A DNA stretch of 64,000 nt from Bacteroidota bacterium (GCA_022711405.1 JAKLFC010000004.1:62001-126000), one strand, 5' to 3'; numbered from the stretch's first letter, positions 1 to 8,939 are shown. A program made the numbers and translations. The notes: generated by a model not told the origin, from the sequence alone.

Positions 1-1
1 G

Positions 2-241
2 CCCGCCTCTTTTGATGTGCTGATGCTCCAGGAGAATGTTAAGAATGGGCAGCGGATTGAACAGTTTTGCCTGGAGGCATACATCACCGGTCAATGGAAA
101 AGGATCGCTGAGGGAACTACCGTGGGTTACAAAAGGCTTCTGCGATTCGAAACAGTTCAAGCTGACCGGGTACGGCTGGTGGTTGAACGGGCGAGGCTGA
201 ATCCGGAGTTAACGGAGATGGGAATTTACAGGAGCCAGTAG
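2..241 (+). CDS. Alpha-L-fucosidase (GH29), C-terminal fragment
   Basis: Open from the left window edge, so only the last 79 residues are present. The piece looks like the C-terminal beta-sandwich (F5/8 type C-like) domain that follows the TIM barrel in GH29 alpha-L-fucosidases: the run LQENVKNGQRIEQF, then GQWKRIAEGTTVGYKRLLRF, then ARLNPELTEMGIY is typical of that domain. The catalytic barrel is outside the window, so activity cannot be judged here. The stop codon is the first base of a heptanucleotide repeat array. The GH29 call rests on pattern recognition of the C-terminal domain only. Confidence 0.72.
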   Translation, partial: PASFDVLMLQENVKNGQRIEQFCLEAYITGQWKRIAEGTTVGYKRLLRFETVQADRVRLVVERARLNPELTEMGIYRSQ

Positions 242-289
242 GCGGTAGGCGGTTGACAGTTGGCAGTTGGCAATAGGTAGCTGGCAGCG
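241..289. repeat. Heptanucleotide array (GGCAGTT family)
   Basis: Seven consecutive 7-base units (GGCGGTA, GGCGGTT, GACAGTT, GGCAGTT, GGCAATA, GGTAGCT, GGCAGCG). It starts on the last base of the fucosidase stop codon and fills most of the gap before cysH. Confidence 0.8.
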
Positions 290-309
290 GGTTGTTGGGA
301 TATTTCTGT

Positions 310-317
310 TATTTTTG
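310..317 (+). promoter_or_regulatory. Putative -7 element for cysH
   Basis: TATTTTTG matches the Bacteroidota -7 consensus TAnnTTTG. It lies 18 bases upstream of the preferred cysH start. No good TTTG -33 element is visible at the usual 19-21 base spacing, because that stretch is heptad repeat. Confidence 0.4.
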
Positions 318-335
318 CAGGTTCTTAATATAAGG

Positions 336-1037
336 ATGAAGGATTTAGAGAGTCACTTAAGCAGTTCATTTCAGAATTCCACAGCTGAGGAGATACTGGC
401 TTTTTTCCTTGGCAGATACCGGGGGACGACTGCCTTTTCTACCGGTATGGGTGCCGAAGATCAGGTACTTACTCACATGATCTCATCCCTGGACAAAAGC
501 TCGTATATTTTTACGCTCGACACCGGAAGACTCTTCCCTGAGACCTATGACCTGATCCAGGCAACGGAGGCAAGGTATGGCATACGTATCCATGTGCTTT
601 TTCCGGATGCAGAAAAAGTGGAGGAAATGGTCAGGCAAAAAGGGATCAATCTGTTCTATGACAGTGTGGAGAACCGGAAACAATGTTGCGGGGTACGGAA
701 AACCGATTCATTGAAAAGGGCACTTATGGGGAAGGAGGTATGGATCTCAGGGCTGCGAAGGGAGCAGAGCTTTGCCCGGAAAGAGACCGCTACCGTGGAA
801 TGGGATGATCAGTACCGTCTGTACAAGGTCAATCCGTTGGCGGGCTGGTCACACGATCAGGTGTGGGATTATATCCGTGAGCACCGTATCCCGTATAATT
901 CCCTTCATGACAGGGGCTATCCCAGTATAGGCTGCCAGCCATGTACACGGGCGGTCGAACCGGGTGAGGATCTTCGTGCCGGACGCTGGTGGTGGGAAAT
1001 GGATGGGCACCGGGAATGCGGGATACACAGAAAATGA
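336..1037 (+). CDS. cysH: Assimilatory APS/PAPS reductase
   Basis: A 233-residue CysH protein reducing adenylyl sulfate (or PAPS) to sulfite in sulfate assimilation. It has the PP-loop-type N-terminal half (FSTGMGAEDQVL; the P-loop serine is in this stretch), the CC pair in KQCCGVRK, and the C-terminal CxxC in IGCQPCTRAV followed by PGEDLRAGRWWWE. These four cysteines are the [4Fe-4S] ligands that mark the APS-reducing subgroup, which also lacks need for the PAPS-type sequence. A late CGIH cysteine is the likely catalytic one. The frame is open further upstream (to 267), but that part is repeat-derived; ATG 336 has AAGG just before it and follows the -7 box. No other sulfate-assimilation gene is adjacent. 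Confidence 0.93.
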   Translation: MKDLESHLSSSFQNSTAEEILAFFLGRYRGTTAFSTGMGAEDQVLTHMISSLDKSSYIFTLDTGRLFPETYDLIQATEARYGIRIHVLFPDAEKVEEMVRQKGINLFYDSVENRKQCCGVRKTDSLKRALMGKEVWISGLRREQSFARKETATVEWDDQYRLYKVNPLAGWSHDQVWDYIREHRIPYNSLHDRGYPSIGCQPCTRAVEPGEDLRAGRWWWEMDGHRECGIHRK

Positions 1038-1070
1038 GAGGAGAGAGGAGAGAGGAGAGAGGAGAGAGGA
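1036..1070. repeat. Heptanucleotide array (GAGAGGA x5)
   Basis: Five exact copies of GAGAGGA starting inside the cysH stop codon, followed by a degenerate unit. Same family as the arrays near 2.3, 33.5, 52.6 and 56.5 kb. Confidence 0.92.
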
Positions 1071-1084
1071 GAAATATATCCCTG

Positions 1085-2290
1085 CTATAAGGGGTAGAGA
1101 AGATATTTCTGGCGGATTGATTTGAATTTGATCAGGTCTTCCTGCCAGTTGGAACGGATTTGATCTTCTGTTTTTCCTTCGGTGATCTGCTTTCGGAGCG
1201 TCGAATTTCCTGCCAGTTGATCAAAATAGTCGTTGAAAAAACTTCCGTGGTCTTTCACAGATACATTCCAGAACTGGTAATGGCTGATCAGCCAGAATAA
1301 ATTCAGCCGCCGGTCTTTCCAGCACAGATCCATGACGCCCATCAGACTGCTTCCGTAGCAATTCTGATCTTCATACAGTGGATGCAATGCTTCCGGCCTG
1401 CTTTCAGGTCTGAACAAGAAGCTGCCGATGACAAAATAAGGATGACCGATCACCTGAAATGGATAATCGGTTCCTCTGCCCACGCTGACCTGGGTTCCCT
1501 CAAACAGGCAGAGGGAAGGGTAGAGGCAGACCGCCAGGTCGTTGGGCAGGTTGGGGGATGGCGCCACTGGCAGGGAATAACGGGTGGAATGTGCATAATT
1601 TTCGACCGGGATCACGGTGAGCCTCGCCTTGATACCGTTCCTTAACCAGCCTTCTTCATTGACCATCCTGGCATACTCGCCAACGGTCATCCCATGGACT
1701 ACGGGTACAGGATGAAGTCCCACAAAGGATTCATATCCTTTTTCGAGCACGGGCCCGTCCACATAATCCCCGTTGGGATTTGGCCGGTCGAGCACGACGA
1801 ATGATATTCCCGTCTCCGCACATGCTTCCATGACATAGGTCATGGTGGAGATGTACGTGTAAAAACGAACACCCACATCCTGTATGTCGAACAAAACCAG
1901 ATCGATATCCTTCAGGTCCTCAGGGGTAGGTTTCATGCGGGCTCCGTACAATGAGACGATCCGGATACCTGTTTGCTGATCGACCTGGTTAATGACCTTT
2001 GCCCCGGCTTCTTCAAGCCCTCTGAAGCCATGTTCGGGAGCAAACACTTTTACCAGTCGAATGCCTGCACCCAGGAGACTGTCAACAAGATGGACCCGCC
2101 CGATCAGTGATGTCTGGTTAGCCACACAGGCCACCCTTTTACCCATGAGATAGGGAAAATAGAGCTCTGTCCGCTCCGCTCCCACCTTTAGCTCACCCTG
2201 ACCATCGGGCCTGCTGCTGCCTATTGGCGACACCTGCTGCCTGCAATATCCAGGCATCAACATAATCACTGCAAAAACCAAATATTTCAT
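1085..2290 (-). CDS. DUF1343 / NamZ-type exo-beta-N-acetylmuramidase
   Basis: A 401-residue secreted protein of the DUF1343 (GH171, NamZ) family, which removes terminal N-acetylmuramic acid from peptidoglycan fragments. Visible family signatures are KRVACVANQTSLIG, FAPEHGFRG, SLYGARMKPTPEDL, FDIQDVGVRFYTYISTM, LDRPNPNG and VSVGRGTDYPFQVIG. The ATG at 2290 begins a hydrophobic signal segment (MKYLVFAVIMLMPGYC) with a possible lipobox; the longer open frame upstream runs through the neighbour gene and a heptad array and is not a credible start. It lies directly downstream of the LolC/E-like gene, 46 bases apart, and may share its transcript. Role inferred: recovery of cell-wall sugars. Confidence 0.9.
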   Translation of the reverse strand: MKYLVFAVIMLMPGYCRQQVSPIGSSRPDGQGELKVGAERTELYFPYLMGKRVACVANQTSLIGRVHLVDSLLGAGIRLVKVFAPEHGFRGLEEAGAKVINQVDQQTGIRIVSLYGARMKPTPEDLKDIDLVLFDIQDVGVRFYTYISTMTYVMEACAETGISFVVLDRPNPNGDYVDGPVLEKGYESFVGLHPVPVVHGMTVGEYARMVNEEGWLRNGIKARLTVIPVENYAHSTRYSLPVAPSPNLPNDLAVCLYPSLCLFEGTQVSVGRGTDYPFQVIGHPYFVIGSFLFRPESRPEALHPLYEDQNCYGSSLMGVMDLCWKDRRLNLFWLISHYQFWNVSVKDHGSFFNDYFDQLAGNSTLRKQITEGKTEDQIRSNWQEDLIKFKSIRQKYLLYPL

Positions 2291-2306
2291 ATCTTCATAA
2301 AATATA

Positions 2307-2334
2307 TCTCTCCTTTCTCCTCTCTCCTTTCTCC
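2307..2334. repeat. Heptanucleotide array (GAGAGGA/GAAAGGA on minus strand)
   Basis: Four 7-base units read on the plus strand as TCTCTCC and TTTCTCC alternating. It sits between the start of the NamZ gene and the stop of the upstream permease gene. Confidence 0.88.
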
Positions 2335-2336
2335 TT

Positions 2337-3557
2337 TCAATTGAACCGTATCGCTCTCGCGGGCATGATCCGTGCAATGATGTACGATGGAACGACCAGC
2401 ATAAGTGTGCAGATGACCAGGGTTCCGATATTAAGGAGAATGATATGCCATGGATCAAGATGAATCGGGACAACTGACACATAGTAGGATTCCTGCGGAA
2501 GCCTGATCAAGCCTGTGTGTTTCTGTAACAGACAGATTCCCAGTCCGATTATGTTACCCCAGAGCAAACCCTTTCCGATCAGATAGACAGCATTGTAAAG
2601 AAAGATTTTTCGCACGCTCCAGTTGGCAGCCCCCAGGGCTTTCAGGATACCAATCATACCGGTTCGTTCCAGGATTAGTATCAGCAGGGTAGAGATCATG
2701 GTGATGCCTGCCACCAGCACCATCAAAATGAGGATGATGGCAACGTTCATGTCCTGCAGCTTCAGCCAGTCGAACATCTGGGGATAGAGCTGCCGGATGT
2801 TCATGGCATCCAGATCATAGGGTATCTCGTTAAAGACGGACTGGGTTATATCCTCCATATCCCTGAAACGGTCGATGAGGACTTCGTAACCTGATACCTG
2901 CCCGGGGGTCCAGTTGTTCAGCTTTTGTATATGTCCGATATCTCCCAGTACGTAAGTGTTGTCGAAGTCTTCCAGGCCGGTCTCGTAAATGCCGGAGATG
3001 CGGAACTTCCGTCCCCGCGTCGTGTTTCCGATGATGAAGTACATCCTGACCTCCTGGCCTACCGATAGCTCAAGGCGCGATGCCAGGTTTTTCGACAGGA
3101 TGATGTCGTCAGTTTTTCCCGTGTCGCTTACCTGGAAAAGACTCCCTTCGATGATACGAGGCCTGAAAAACGACCAGTCGTAATCGCTTCCCACTCCCTT
3201 CAGCACCACTCCTTCCATCTGTTCCTCCGTCTTGATGATGCCTGCCTTAATGGCAAAAGCCTGAACATGCTTTACGCCGATGATCCCCCTGATCTTTTCC
3301 AGGTACTGTTCTTCCATCTGCACCGGCTCAGGTTCATAGGAAATGTTGGAGTCATAACGTGTGATCTGGATATGTGAACCGAAGCCTATCACCTTATCGC
3401 GGATCTGTTGCTGGAAACCCGTGACGATGGCTACCGAGACGATCATTGCAGCCAGTCCCAGCACGATGCTCAGGATGGTGATGCGGGTGACGGGCCTGGA
3501 AAATCCCGGTTCACCCCGCGCAACGATCCGGTTGGCAATGAAGAGCTCAAGGTTCAT
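2337..3557 (-). CDS. LolC/LolE-like ABC transporter permease
   Basis: A 406-residue inner-membrane permease of the FtsX/MacB-PCD class resembling LolC/LolE, the transmembrane part of the machine that releases lipoproteins for transport to the outer membrane. It has an N-terminal membrane segment (ITILSIVLGLAAMIVSVAIV), the family motif GFQQQIRDKVIGFGSHI, a large periplasmic domain (about residues 50-260), and three C-terminal membrane segments including ILERTGMIGILKALGA, the typical coupling region. ATG at 3557 is preferred; a TTG three codons upstream is also open. No ATPase gene is adjacent, which is usual for LolE-like genes in Bacteroidota. Confidence 0.88.
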   Translation of the reverse strand: MNLELFIANRIVARGEPGFSRPVTRITILSIVLGLAAMIVSVAIVTGFQQQIRDKVIGFGSHIQITRYDSNISYEPEPVQMEEQYLEKIRGIIGVKHVQAFAIKAGIIKTEEQMEGVVLKGVGSDYDWSFFRPRIIEGSLFQVSDTGKTDDIILSKNLASRLELSVGQEVRMYFIIGNTTRGRKFRISGIYETGLEDFDNTYVLGDIGHIQKLNNWTPGQVSGYEVLIDRFRDMEDITQSVFNEIPYDLDAMNIRQLYPQMFDWLKLQDMNVAIILILMVLVAGITMISTLLILILERTGMIGILKALGAANWSVRKIFLYNAVYLIGKGLLWGNIIGLGICLLQKHTGLIRLPQESYYVSVVPIHLDPWHIILLNIGTLVICTLMLVVPSYIIARIMPARAIRFN

Positions 3558-3563
3558 AGTGTA

Positions 3564-3571
3564 CAAATGTA
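3564..3571 (-). promoter_or_regulatory. Possible -7 element almost touching the start codon
   Basis: Read on the minus strand, TACATTTG matches TAnnTTTG and ends 6 bases before ATG 3557. A TTTG (plus-strand CAAA, 3595-3598) lies 23 bases upstream, slightly beyond the usual spacing. If used, the transcript would be nearly leaderless. Confidence 0.3.
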
Positions 3572-3590
3572 CAAGGATTCATTCTATTAA

Positions 3591-3744
3591 AGATCAAATA
3601 GCAAAGAGCAAAAATCAAAAATCAAAATTTTAAAAAAGCTTGTAGCTTGAGGCTTGTAGCTTTAAGCTTGAAGCGAACAGCCCTTATGACCTGCCACCAT
3701 AAAATTTTTGATATTTGCTATTTCCTCTTTGATTTTTGATTTTA
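3591..3744. repeat. Three heptanucleotide arrays in inverted arrangement
   Basis: Between two divergent genes: 3591-3625 (five units, AGATCAA to AAATCAA), 3637-3671 (five units, AGCTTGT family) and 3710-3744 (five units, GATTTTT family). The outer two arrays are reverse complements in type, so they can fold back on each other around the middle array. No gene is visible in this 245-base divergent gap. Confidence 0.85.
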
Positions 3745-3802
3745 AAGGGAGGTTAAATAAAAACTATTCAAGAGATTTGTAGTGAATTTAATCGTTTAAA
3801 CT

Positions 3803-4900
3803 ATGAGGTCAGATAAGCGTCTTCTTTCCCTTGACGCCCTCAGGGGTTTTGACATGTTATGGATCATTGGCGGTGAGGAACTATTCCGGGCTCTTGGGGA
3901 GATCATCAACCGGCCATGGTCACTTGGGTGGGTGGAACAGTTGGAGCATGTTCCCTGGGCTGGTTTTCATGCGTACGACCTGATCTTCCCGCTGTTCATG
4001 TTCATTTCAGGGGTTGCCATTCCGTATGCGATCACCGGAAAGCTTGATCAGGGAGTGCCCAGGGCCGACATTGTAAGAAGAGTGATCAAACGGGCTTTGG
4101 TGCTGGTGCTCCTGGGATTTGTGTATAACGGTATCCTTGAGTTACACCTGGCCACCCAGCGGTATCCATCGGTTCTGGGGCAGATCGGGCTTGCCTACCT
4201 GATCGCCGCACTCATCGTGGTGTATACCAGAAGAATCCGGATCCGGGCCATATGGTTCTTTGGCGTTCTGGCCGGGATTGCCATCCTCCAGCTGGCAGTT
4301 CCCGTACCCGGTGTCGGGGCCGGAGTTCTTACTCCCGAGGGGTGCATCAACGGTTACATAGATCGCCTGCTGTTACCGGGAACACTTTACGGAAAGGTAT
4401 TCGACCCGGAAGGTATCCTTTGCATCATATCCGCCTCTGCGGTGGTGCTTGCAGGCTCTATGGCAGGATCCCTGATTCGGCAGGGCCGGTTCAATCCTTA
4501 CCGGAATACCCTGATCCTGGCCGGATCAGGTGTCATCCTGATCCTTGCGGCAACACTTCTTTCTACCTGGTATCCCTTCATCAAAGCTGCATGGACCAGC
4601 ACGTTTAGCGTCCTGACCGCAGGCATCAGCCTGATCCTTCTTGCATTTTTCTACCTGCTGGTGGATGTGTGGAAAGGGGAGAGGTGGTCGTTTTTCCTGC
4701 GCGTGATCGGCATGAACTCCATAACCATCTATCTCGCCGTGCGGATGATCAACTTCAGGGCCACCAGCGACTTCCTGGTCGGAGGATTTGCCAGGTTCTT
4801 CGGTGAGTTCAGTCCGGTCATTCTTTCACTGGGACTGCTCACACTGGAGTGGCTGTTCCTGTATTTTCTGTATAAAAAGAGGATATTTCTCAGGGTATGA
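3803..4900 (+). CDS. NagX/HGSNAT-like membrane acyltransferase (DUF5009/DUF1624)
   Basis: A 365-residue polytopic membrane protein of the heparan-alpha-glucosaminide N-acetyltransferase-like family. The N-terminus MRSDKRLLSLDALRGFDMLWII, the HAYDLIFPLFMFISGVAIPYA segment and IGMNSITIYLAV near the C-terminus are characteristic, with about 10 membrane helices. Bacterial relatives (NagX) are found in amino-sugar utilisation loci and are thought to acetylate or transport-modify amino sugars at the membrane; the substrate is unknown. It is followed 48 bases later by a GH51 enzyme on the same strand, so joint transcription is likely. The start ATG is chosen because the LSLDALRG motif begins right after it. 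Confidence 0.85.
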   Translation: MRSDKRLLSLDALRGFDMLWIIGGEELFRALGEIINRPWSLGWVEQLEHVPWAGFHAYDLIFPLFMFISGVAIPYAITGKLDQGVPRADIVRRVIKRALVLVLLGFVYNGILELHLATQRYPSVLGQIGLAYLIAALIVVYTRRIRIRAIWFFGVLAGIAILQLAVPVPGVGAGVLTPEGCINGYIDRLLLPGTLYGKVFDPEGILCIISASAVVLAGSMAGSLIRQGRFNPYRNTLILAGSGVILILAATLLSTWYPFIKAAWTSTFSVLTAGISLILLAFFYLLVDVWKGERWSFFLRVIGMNSITIYLAVRMINFRATSDFLVGGFARFFGEFSPVILSLGLLTLEWLFLYFLYKKRIFLRV

Positions 4901-4903
4901 TAA

Positions 4904-4938
4904 GATCAAAGAGGAAAGAGCAAAGAGCAAAAATCAAA
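4904..4938. repeat. Heptanucleotide array (GAGCAAA family)
   Basis: Five units: GATCAAA, GAGGAAA, GAGCAAA, GAGCAAA, AATCAAA. They fill nearly the whole gap between the membrane acyltransferase and the GH51 gene. Confidence 0.88.
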
Positions 4939-4948
4939 TTTTAATCCC

Positions 4949-6508
4949 ATGAAGAATAAACGTTTTGTTTTCAGAATATCCGGACTGCTTCTTCTTTCTT
5001 TTACTTTATGTCGGCAATCTGAAGGCCAGAATAGGCTGATACTGCATCCCGAGCTGGCAAAAGATACCATACAGAAGGAGATCTATGGTCATTTTGCCGA
5101 GCATCTTGGCCGGTGCATCTATGGGGGGATCTATGTCGGAGAAAATTCTCCCATCCCGAATATAAGGGGTTTTCGGACGGATGTGATCCAGGCGCTGAAA
5201 GACATGGACATTCCTGTCCTTCGCTGGCCGGGAGGCTGCTTTGCCGATACATACCACTGGAAGGATGGTATCGGACCCAGGGCGGAAAGACCTTCGATCA
5301 TCAATGTACACTGGGGAGGCGTGACCGAGGATAATAGCTTTGGGACGCATGAGTTCCTGGATTTTTGTGAACTCATCGGGGCCGAACCCTATGTAAACAT
5401 CAACGTCGGATCAGGTTTGGTGAGGGAAGCTTCTGAATGGGTGGAGTACATCACCTCGGAGAACGACAGCCCGATGACCCGCCTGCGTCTTCAGAACGGC
5501 AGGGACAAGCCCTGGAACGTAAAATATTTCGGGATTGGTAACGAAACCTGGGGGTGCGGTGGCAATATGTCACCCGAATATTATGCAGATGTCTACCGGC
5601 AGTTCGCATCCTTCTGCTTTGGGGCTGATTATCTCATTGCCAGCGGTGCCAATGCAGGGGATGCTCGCTGGACGGAAGTGCTGATGGAGAAAACGCAATA
5701 TCATCAATGGATGACCCAGGGATTATCGCTGCATTACTACACTGTGCCTGGTGAATCCTGGTCACAAAAGGGATCGGCCATTCAGTTCAATGAAAAGGAC
5801 TGGCATGCCACCCTGAAAAAGACCCTGCGCATGGAACAGCTGATCATAAAGCATTCAGAGATCATGGATAAGTTCGATCCTGATAGGAATGTGGGACTGA
5901 TCGTGGACGAGTGGGGAAACTGGCACGATGTTGAACCGGGGACCAATCCGGGATTCCTATACCAGCAAAATACGCTGCGTGATGCAATGACAGCCGCCGT
6001 CAACCTCAACATCTTCAATCGTCACTGCGAGCGGGTGAAAATGGCCAACATTGCGCAGATGGTCAATGTGCTGCAGGCAGTCATCCTGACCCGGGATGAT
6101 CAGCTTGTGCTGACGCCGACCTATTACGTATTCAAAATGTACAGGATTCATCAGGGGGCTCTCATGATCCCTGTCACCGTTGAATCGGAAGATTATATTC
6201 TTGATGGGGACACGATCCCGTCAATGCATGCATCGGCATCAAGCAAGGATGGGGTGGTGAATATCACGTTGTGCAACCTGAATCCGGGCAAGCCCATTTC
6301 TGTTGAGATCGAATATTCAGAACTTGATTTCATCCCTGCCGACGGTTCTATTATTCATGGAGAAACGATGAATGATCATAATGATTTCGGTCAGCCTGAA
6401 GCATTGAATATTCAACCGTTTGCCCTGCCTCAACCAATTCGTTCACCCTATGTGATCGAACTGCCGGCGAAGTCGGTCGTACTGGTGCGGTTGACGGTAG
6501 GCGGTTGA
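4949..6508 (+). CDS. Alpha-L-arabinofuranosidase (GH51)
   Basis: A 519-residue secreted enzyme releasing terminal arabinofuranose from arabinan or arabinoxylan. An N-terminal signal segment is followed by the (beta/alpha)8 barrel of GH51: IYGHFAEHLGRCIYGGIYVG, LRWPGGCFADTYHWKDGIGP, the acid/base glutamate in GIGNETWGCGG and the nucleophile glutamate in IVDEWGNW. A C-terminal beta-sandwich follows (from about residue 400). The length is normal. The last residues (LTVGG) and the stop codon are encoded by the edge of a heptad repeat, so the tail is repeat-derived. Confidence 0.94.
   Translation: MKNKRFVFRISGLLLLSFTLCRQSEGQNRLILHPELAKDTIQKEIYGHFAEHLGRCIYGGIYVGENSPIPNIRGFRTDVIQALKDMDIPVLRWPGGCFADTYHWKDGIGPRAERPSIINVHWGGVTEDNSFGTHEFLDFCELIGAEPYVNINVGSGLVREASEWVEYITSENDSPMTRLRLQNGRDKPWNVKYFGIGNETWGCGGNMSPEYYADVYRQFASFCFGADYLIASGANAGDARWTEVLMEKTQYHQWMTQGLSLHYYTVPGESWSQKGSAIQFNEKDWHATLKKTLRMEQLIIKHSEIMDKFDPDRNVGLIVDEWGNWHDVEPGTNPGFLYQQNTLRDAMTAAVNLNIFNRHCERVKMANIAQMVNVLQAVILTRDDQLVLTPTYYVFKMYRIHQGALMIPVTVESEDYILDGDTIPSMHASASSKDGVVNITLCNLNPGKPISVEIEYSELDFIPADGSIIHGETMNDHNDFGQPEALNIQPFALPQPIRSPYVIELPAKSVVLVRLTVGG
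6493..6506. repeat. Short heptad pair at the end of the GH51 gene
   Basis: GACGGTA and GGCGGTT overlap the last codons and stop of the gene. A degenerate set of four related units (GGCGATT, GGTAGTA, AGCAGTC, AGCAGAT) follows the hairpin at 6565-6592. Confidence 0.55.
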
Positions 6509-6515
6509 CCTGTTT

Positions 6516-6565
6516 ACCCCTCCCCAACCCCTCCCCATTTGGGGAGGGGCTAGGGGTGGGGTTTT
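6516..6565. terminator. GC-rich hairpin with G-quadruplex motifs on both strands
   Basis: Right after the GH51 stop, four C4 runs (6517-6536) are followed by ATTT and four G4 runs (6541-6561), then TTTT. The arms pair over 9 bp next to the loop and again in two 4-bp blocks, so a strong hairpin forms. It could act as a terminator for the 3.8-6.5 kb unit. Each strand also meets the four-tetrad G-quadruplex pattern. Confidence 0.7.
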
Positions 6566-6680
6566 GGCGATTGGTAGTAAGCAGTCAGCAGATAGGATAA
6601 ATTGTTGAAAGTTGAACAGTATATGAAATATTGCGAAAAAGCAGCCGATTATTGATGTAACTTGTTGCAAAATTCAGTTC

Positions 6681-8939
6681 ATGCATAGAATCAGCTTTGT
6701 TCCTGTCATTTTCCTCTTTCTATCGCTGGCAGGCTGTCATGAAAAAACGGCAAACATCACCAGCCTATCCATGCTGGAGGGAGGAAAGACCTTTGCCGTT
6801 CCAACCGGTACGGCAGCTGATCAGTTTGTGCTGAAGAAATTTCCGGATGCAAAGATCATGTATTTCAACACTGTACTGGATTGCGCCATTGCGGTCAAAA
6901 CCGATAAGGCCGATGCAGCTGTATACGATAAACCCATCCTTCAGAACATTGCCGCGAAGAATGAGGGGCTTGTGGTGTTGTCGGAGTTGCTCTTTGGCGA
7001 CCAGTACGGTTTTGCAGTCCAGCTGGAAAATACGGAGCTGAAAATGGCCATGGATGACGTGCTGGCTGAGTTGCAATCCAACGGCATCTATGATGACATG
7101 ATGAGACGCTGGTTCCCTGCGCATGGCAATCCGGCGCCAATGCCGGAATTAAACTGGGATGGGGAGGACGGAATCCTGCGATTCGGTACTGCTGCCGTAA
7201 CGGAGCCTATGTCATTTTATGATGCCGACCACAGGATCGTTGGATTTGATATCGAGTTTGCCAGCCGGATCGCCATGAAGCTGAACCGCAGGCTTGAGAT
7301 CCTCGACATGGAGTTTGGCGCCATGCTCCCTGCCCTGATCGCCGGAAAGGTGGACATGATCGGAGCCGGGCTGTCCATCACGGAGGAAAGGGCCAGGAAA
7401 GTGCTTTTCTCCAGAAGTTACTATCCCAGCGGGATTGCGGCAGTTGTAAGGAGTGCGGTGGAAGAAGGAAAGGATAGCCGGGGAAAAGGATACACGACGA
7501 TCGAGGATGTAAGGGATAAACGAATCGCAGTGCTGCTGGGTTCGATTCATGATGCATACGTGATGAAAACATATCCTGAGGCGGAGTTGCTTGAGTATCA
7601 AAATGCTACTGATATCTTGACTGCGCTGAAGACGGATAAGGCCGATGCGGGTTTTTACGACCATATTTCTTTATCTGAGGTCTTTGTTGAAAATCCCGAT
7701 ATGGGCATCCTGGCGCAGGATGTATTTTTTGCTGACATTGCTGCCGGATTCAATGAAGAGAATGACGCATTAAGGGAACAGTTCAATGCTTTTCTGAAAA
7801 CCATTGCCTCCAATGGAGTGTATGACGATATGGTGGACCGCTGGATCCAAAAAGGTGTCAAGCAGATGCCGGATATCGGGCTACCGTCTCCGTCAGGATC
7901 CCTTCGTTTTGGTGTTGTCGGTGATCTGGGCATGCCCTTTTCGCTCTACCGGGAAGGCGAACTCACCGGCTTTGATGTTGAACTGGGCAAGCGCTTTGCT
8001 GCCTCACTCGGCAAAGAGTATGTGCCGATGGACATGCCCTTCAGCAGCCTTATCGCTGCTGCATCAACCGGTAAGATCGATCTCATTACGGCCTCCATGA
8101 TGATCACGGAAGAAAGGGAAAAGAGGATTGATTTTTCGGACCCGTATTACCGTTCAGGAGCCACTCTGATCGCATTGAAAAAGAATCTGGCTGCTTACCG
8201 GCATGAAGATACAGGGAAAGCCAGGAAATCCTTTTTTGCGAAAATTACCGAAAGCTTCCATGATAATATCCTTCTTGAAAAAAGGTATGTGCTGATCCTG
8301 GATGGATTAAGGACAACCGTTGTCATTTCCATCTTTTCTGCTATCCTGGGAACCCTGCTGGGTGGATTGATCTGCTTTATGCGGATGTCAAAAAGAAAAA
8401 TCCTTTCCGGTACTGCCGGTCTGTTGATAACGCTTATCAGGGGTACTCCGGTACTGGTATTGCTGATGATCATCTTTTACATCATTTTTGCATCGGTGAA
8501 CATCAACCCGGTGGTCGTTGCGGTGATCGCTTTTGCCATCAACTTCGGAGCGTATGTGTCAGAGATGTTCCGGACTTCCATCCAGGGGGTGGACAGGGGA
8601 CAGCATGAAGCGGGGATTGCCTCAGGCTTTACAAAGATGCAGACCTTTATCCATATTATCATGCCCCAGGCCATGCGGCAGGTACTTCCGGTGTACAAGG
8701 GAGAGTTCATCTCCCTTGTTAAGATGACTTCCATTGTTGGCTATGTAGCTGTCCAGGATCTGACCAAAGCAAGTGACATCATACGCAGCCGGACCTTCGA
8801 TGCATTCTTCCCCCTGATCATGGCTGCGGTCATCTACCTGCTGATCGCCTGGTTGCTGACCTGGGCGCTGAGTAGGATCGAAATCTCAGTGGACCCCAAA
8901 AGGAGACGTTCCAGGAGAGAAATGGAGGTCAGGATATGA
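6681..8939 (+). CDS. Polar amino-acid ABC transporter: fused binding-protein lobes and permease
   Basis: A 752-residue fusion. A lipoprotein signal (LSLAGC, Cys19) is followed by four half-domains of type-2 periplasmic binding proteins of the glutamine/arginine family. By motif: lobe 2' at about 31-146 ([15 protein letters not shown], ending [12 protein letters not shown]), lobe 1 at 166-262 ([15 protein letters not shown]), lobe 2 at 281-390 ([15 protein letters not shown], ending [12 protein letters not shown]) and lobe 1' at 406-502 ([16 protein letters not shown]). Then comes a HisM/GlnP-type permease (540-735) with [15 protein letters not shown] and the EAA motif [14 protein letters not shown]. 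Known SBP-permease fusions (GlnPQ of lactic acid bacteria) carry whole domains in tandem; here the order is 2'-1-2-1'. It overlaps the ATPase gene by ATGA. Confidence 0.9.
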   Translation: MHRISFVPVIFLFLSLAGCHEKTANITSLSMLEGGKTFAVPTGTAADQFVLKKFPDAKIMYFNTVLDCAIAVKTDKADAAVYDKPILQNIAAKNEGLVVLSELLFGDQYGFAVQLENTELKMAMDDVLAELQSNGIYDDMMRRWFPAHGNPAPMPELNWDGEDGILRFGTAAVTEPMSFYDADHRIVGFDIEFASRIAMKLNRRLEILDMEFGAMLPALIAGKVDMIGAGLSITEERARKVLFSRSYYPSGIAAVVRSAVEEGKDSRGKGYTTIEDVRDKRIAVLLGSIHDAYVMKTYPEAELLEYQNATDILTALKTDKADAGFYDHISLSEVFVENPDMGILAQDVFFADIAAGFNEENDALREQFNAFLKTIASNGVYDDMVDRWIQKGVKQMPDIGLPSPSGSLRFGVVGDLGMPFSLYREGELTGFDVELGKRFAASLGKEYVPMDMPFSSLIAAASTGKIDLITASMMITEEREKRIDFSDPYYRSGATLIALKKNLAAYRHEDTGKARKSFFAKITESFHDNILLEKRYVLILDGLRTTVVISIFSAILGTLLGGLICFMRMSKRKILSGTAGLLITLIRGTPVLVLLMIIFYIIFASVNINPVVVAVIAFAINFGAYVSEMFRTSIQGVDRGQHEAGIASGFTKMQTFIHIIMPQAMRQVLPVYKGEFISLVKMTSIVGYVAVQDLTKASDIIRSRTFDAFFPLIMAAVIYLLIAWLLTWALSRIEISVDPKRRRSRREMEVRI

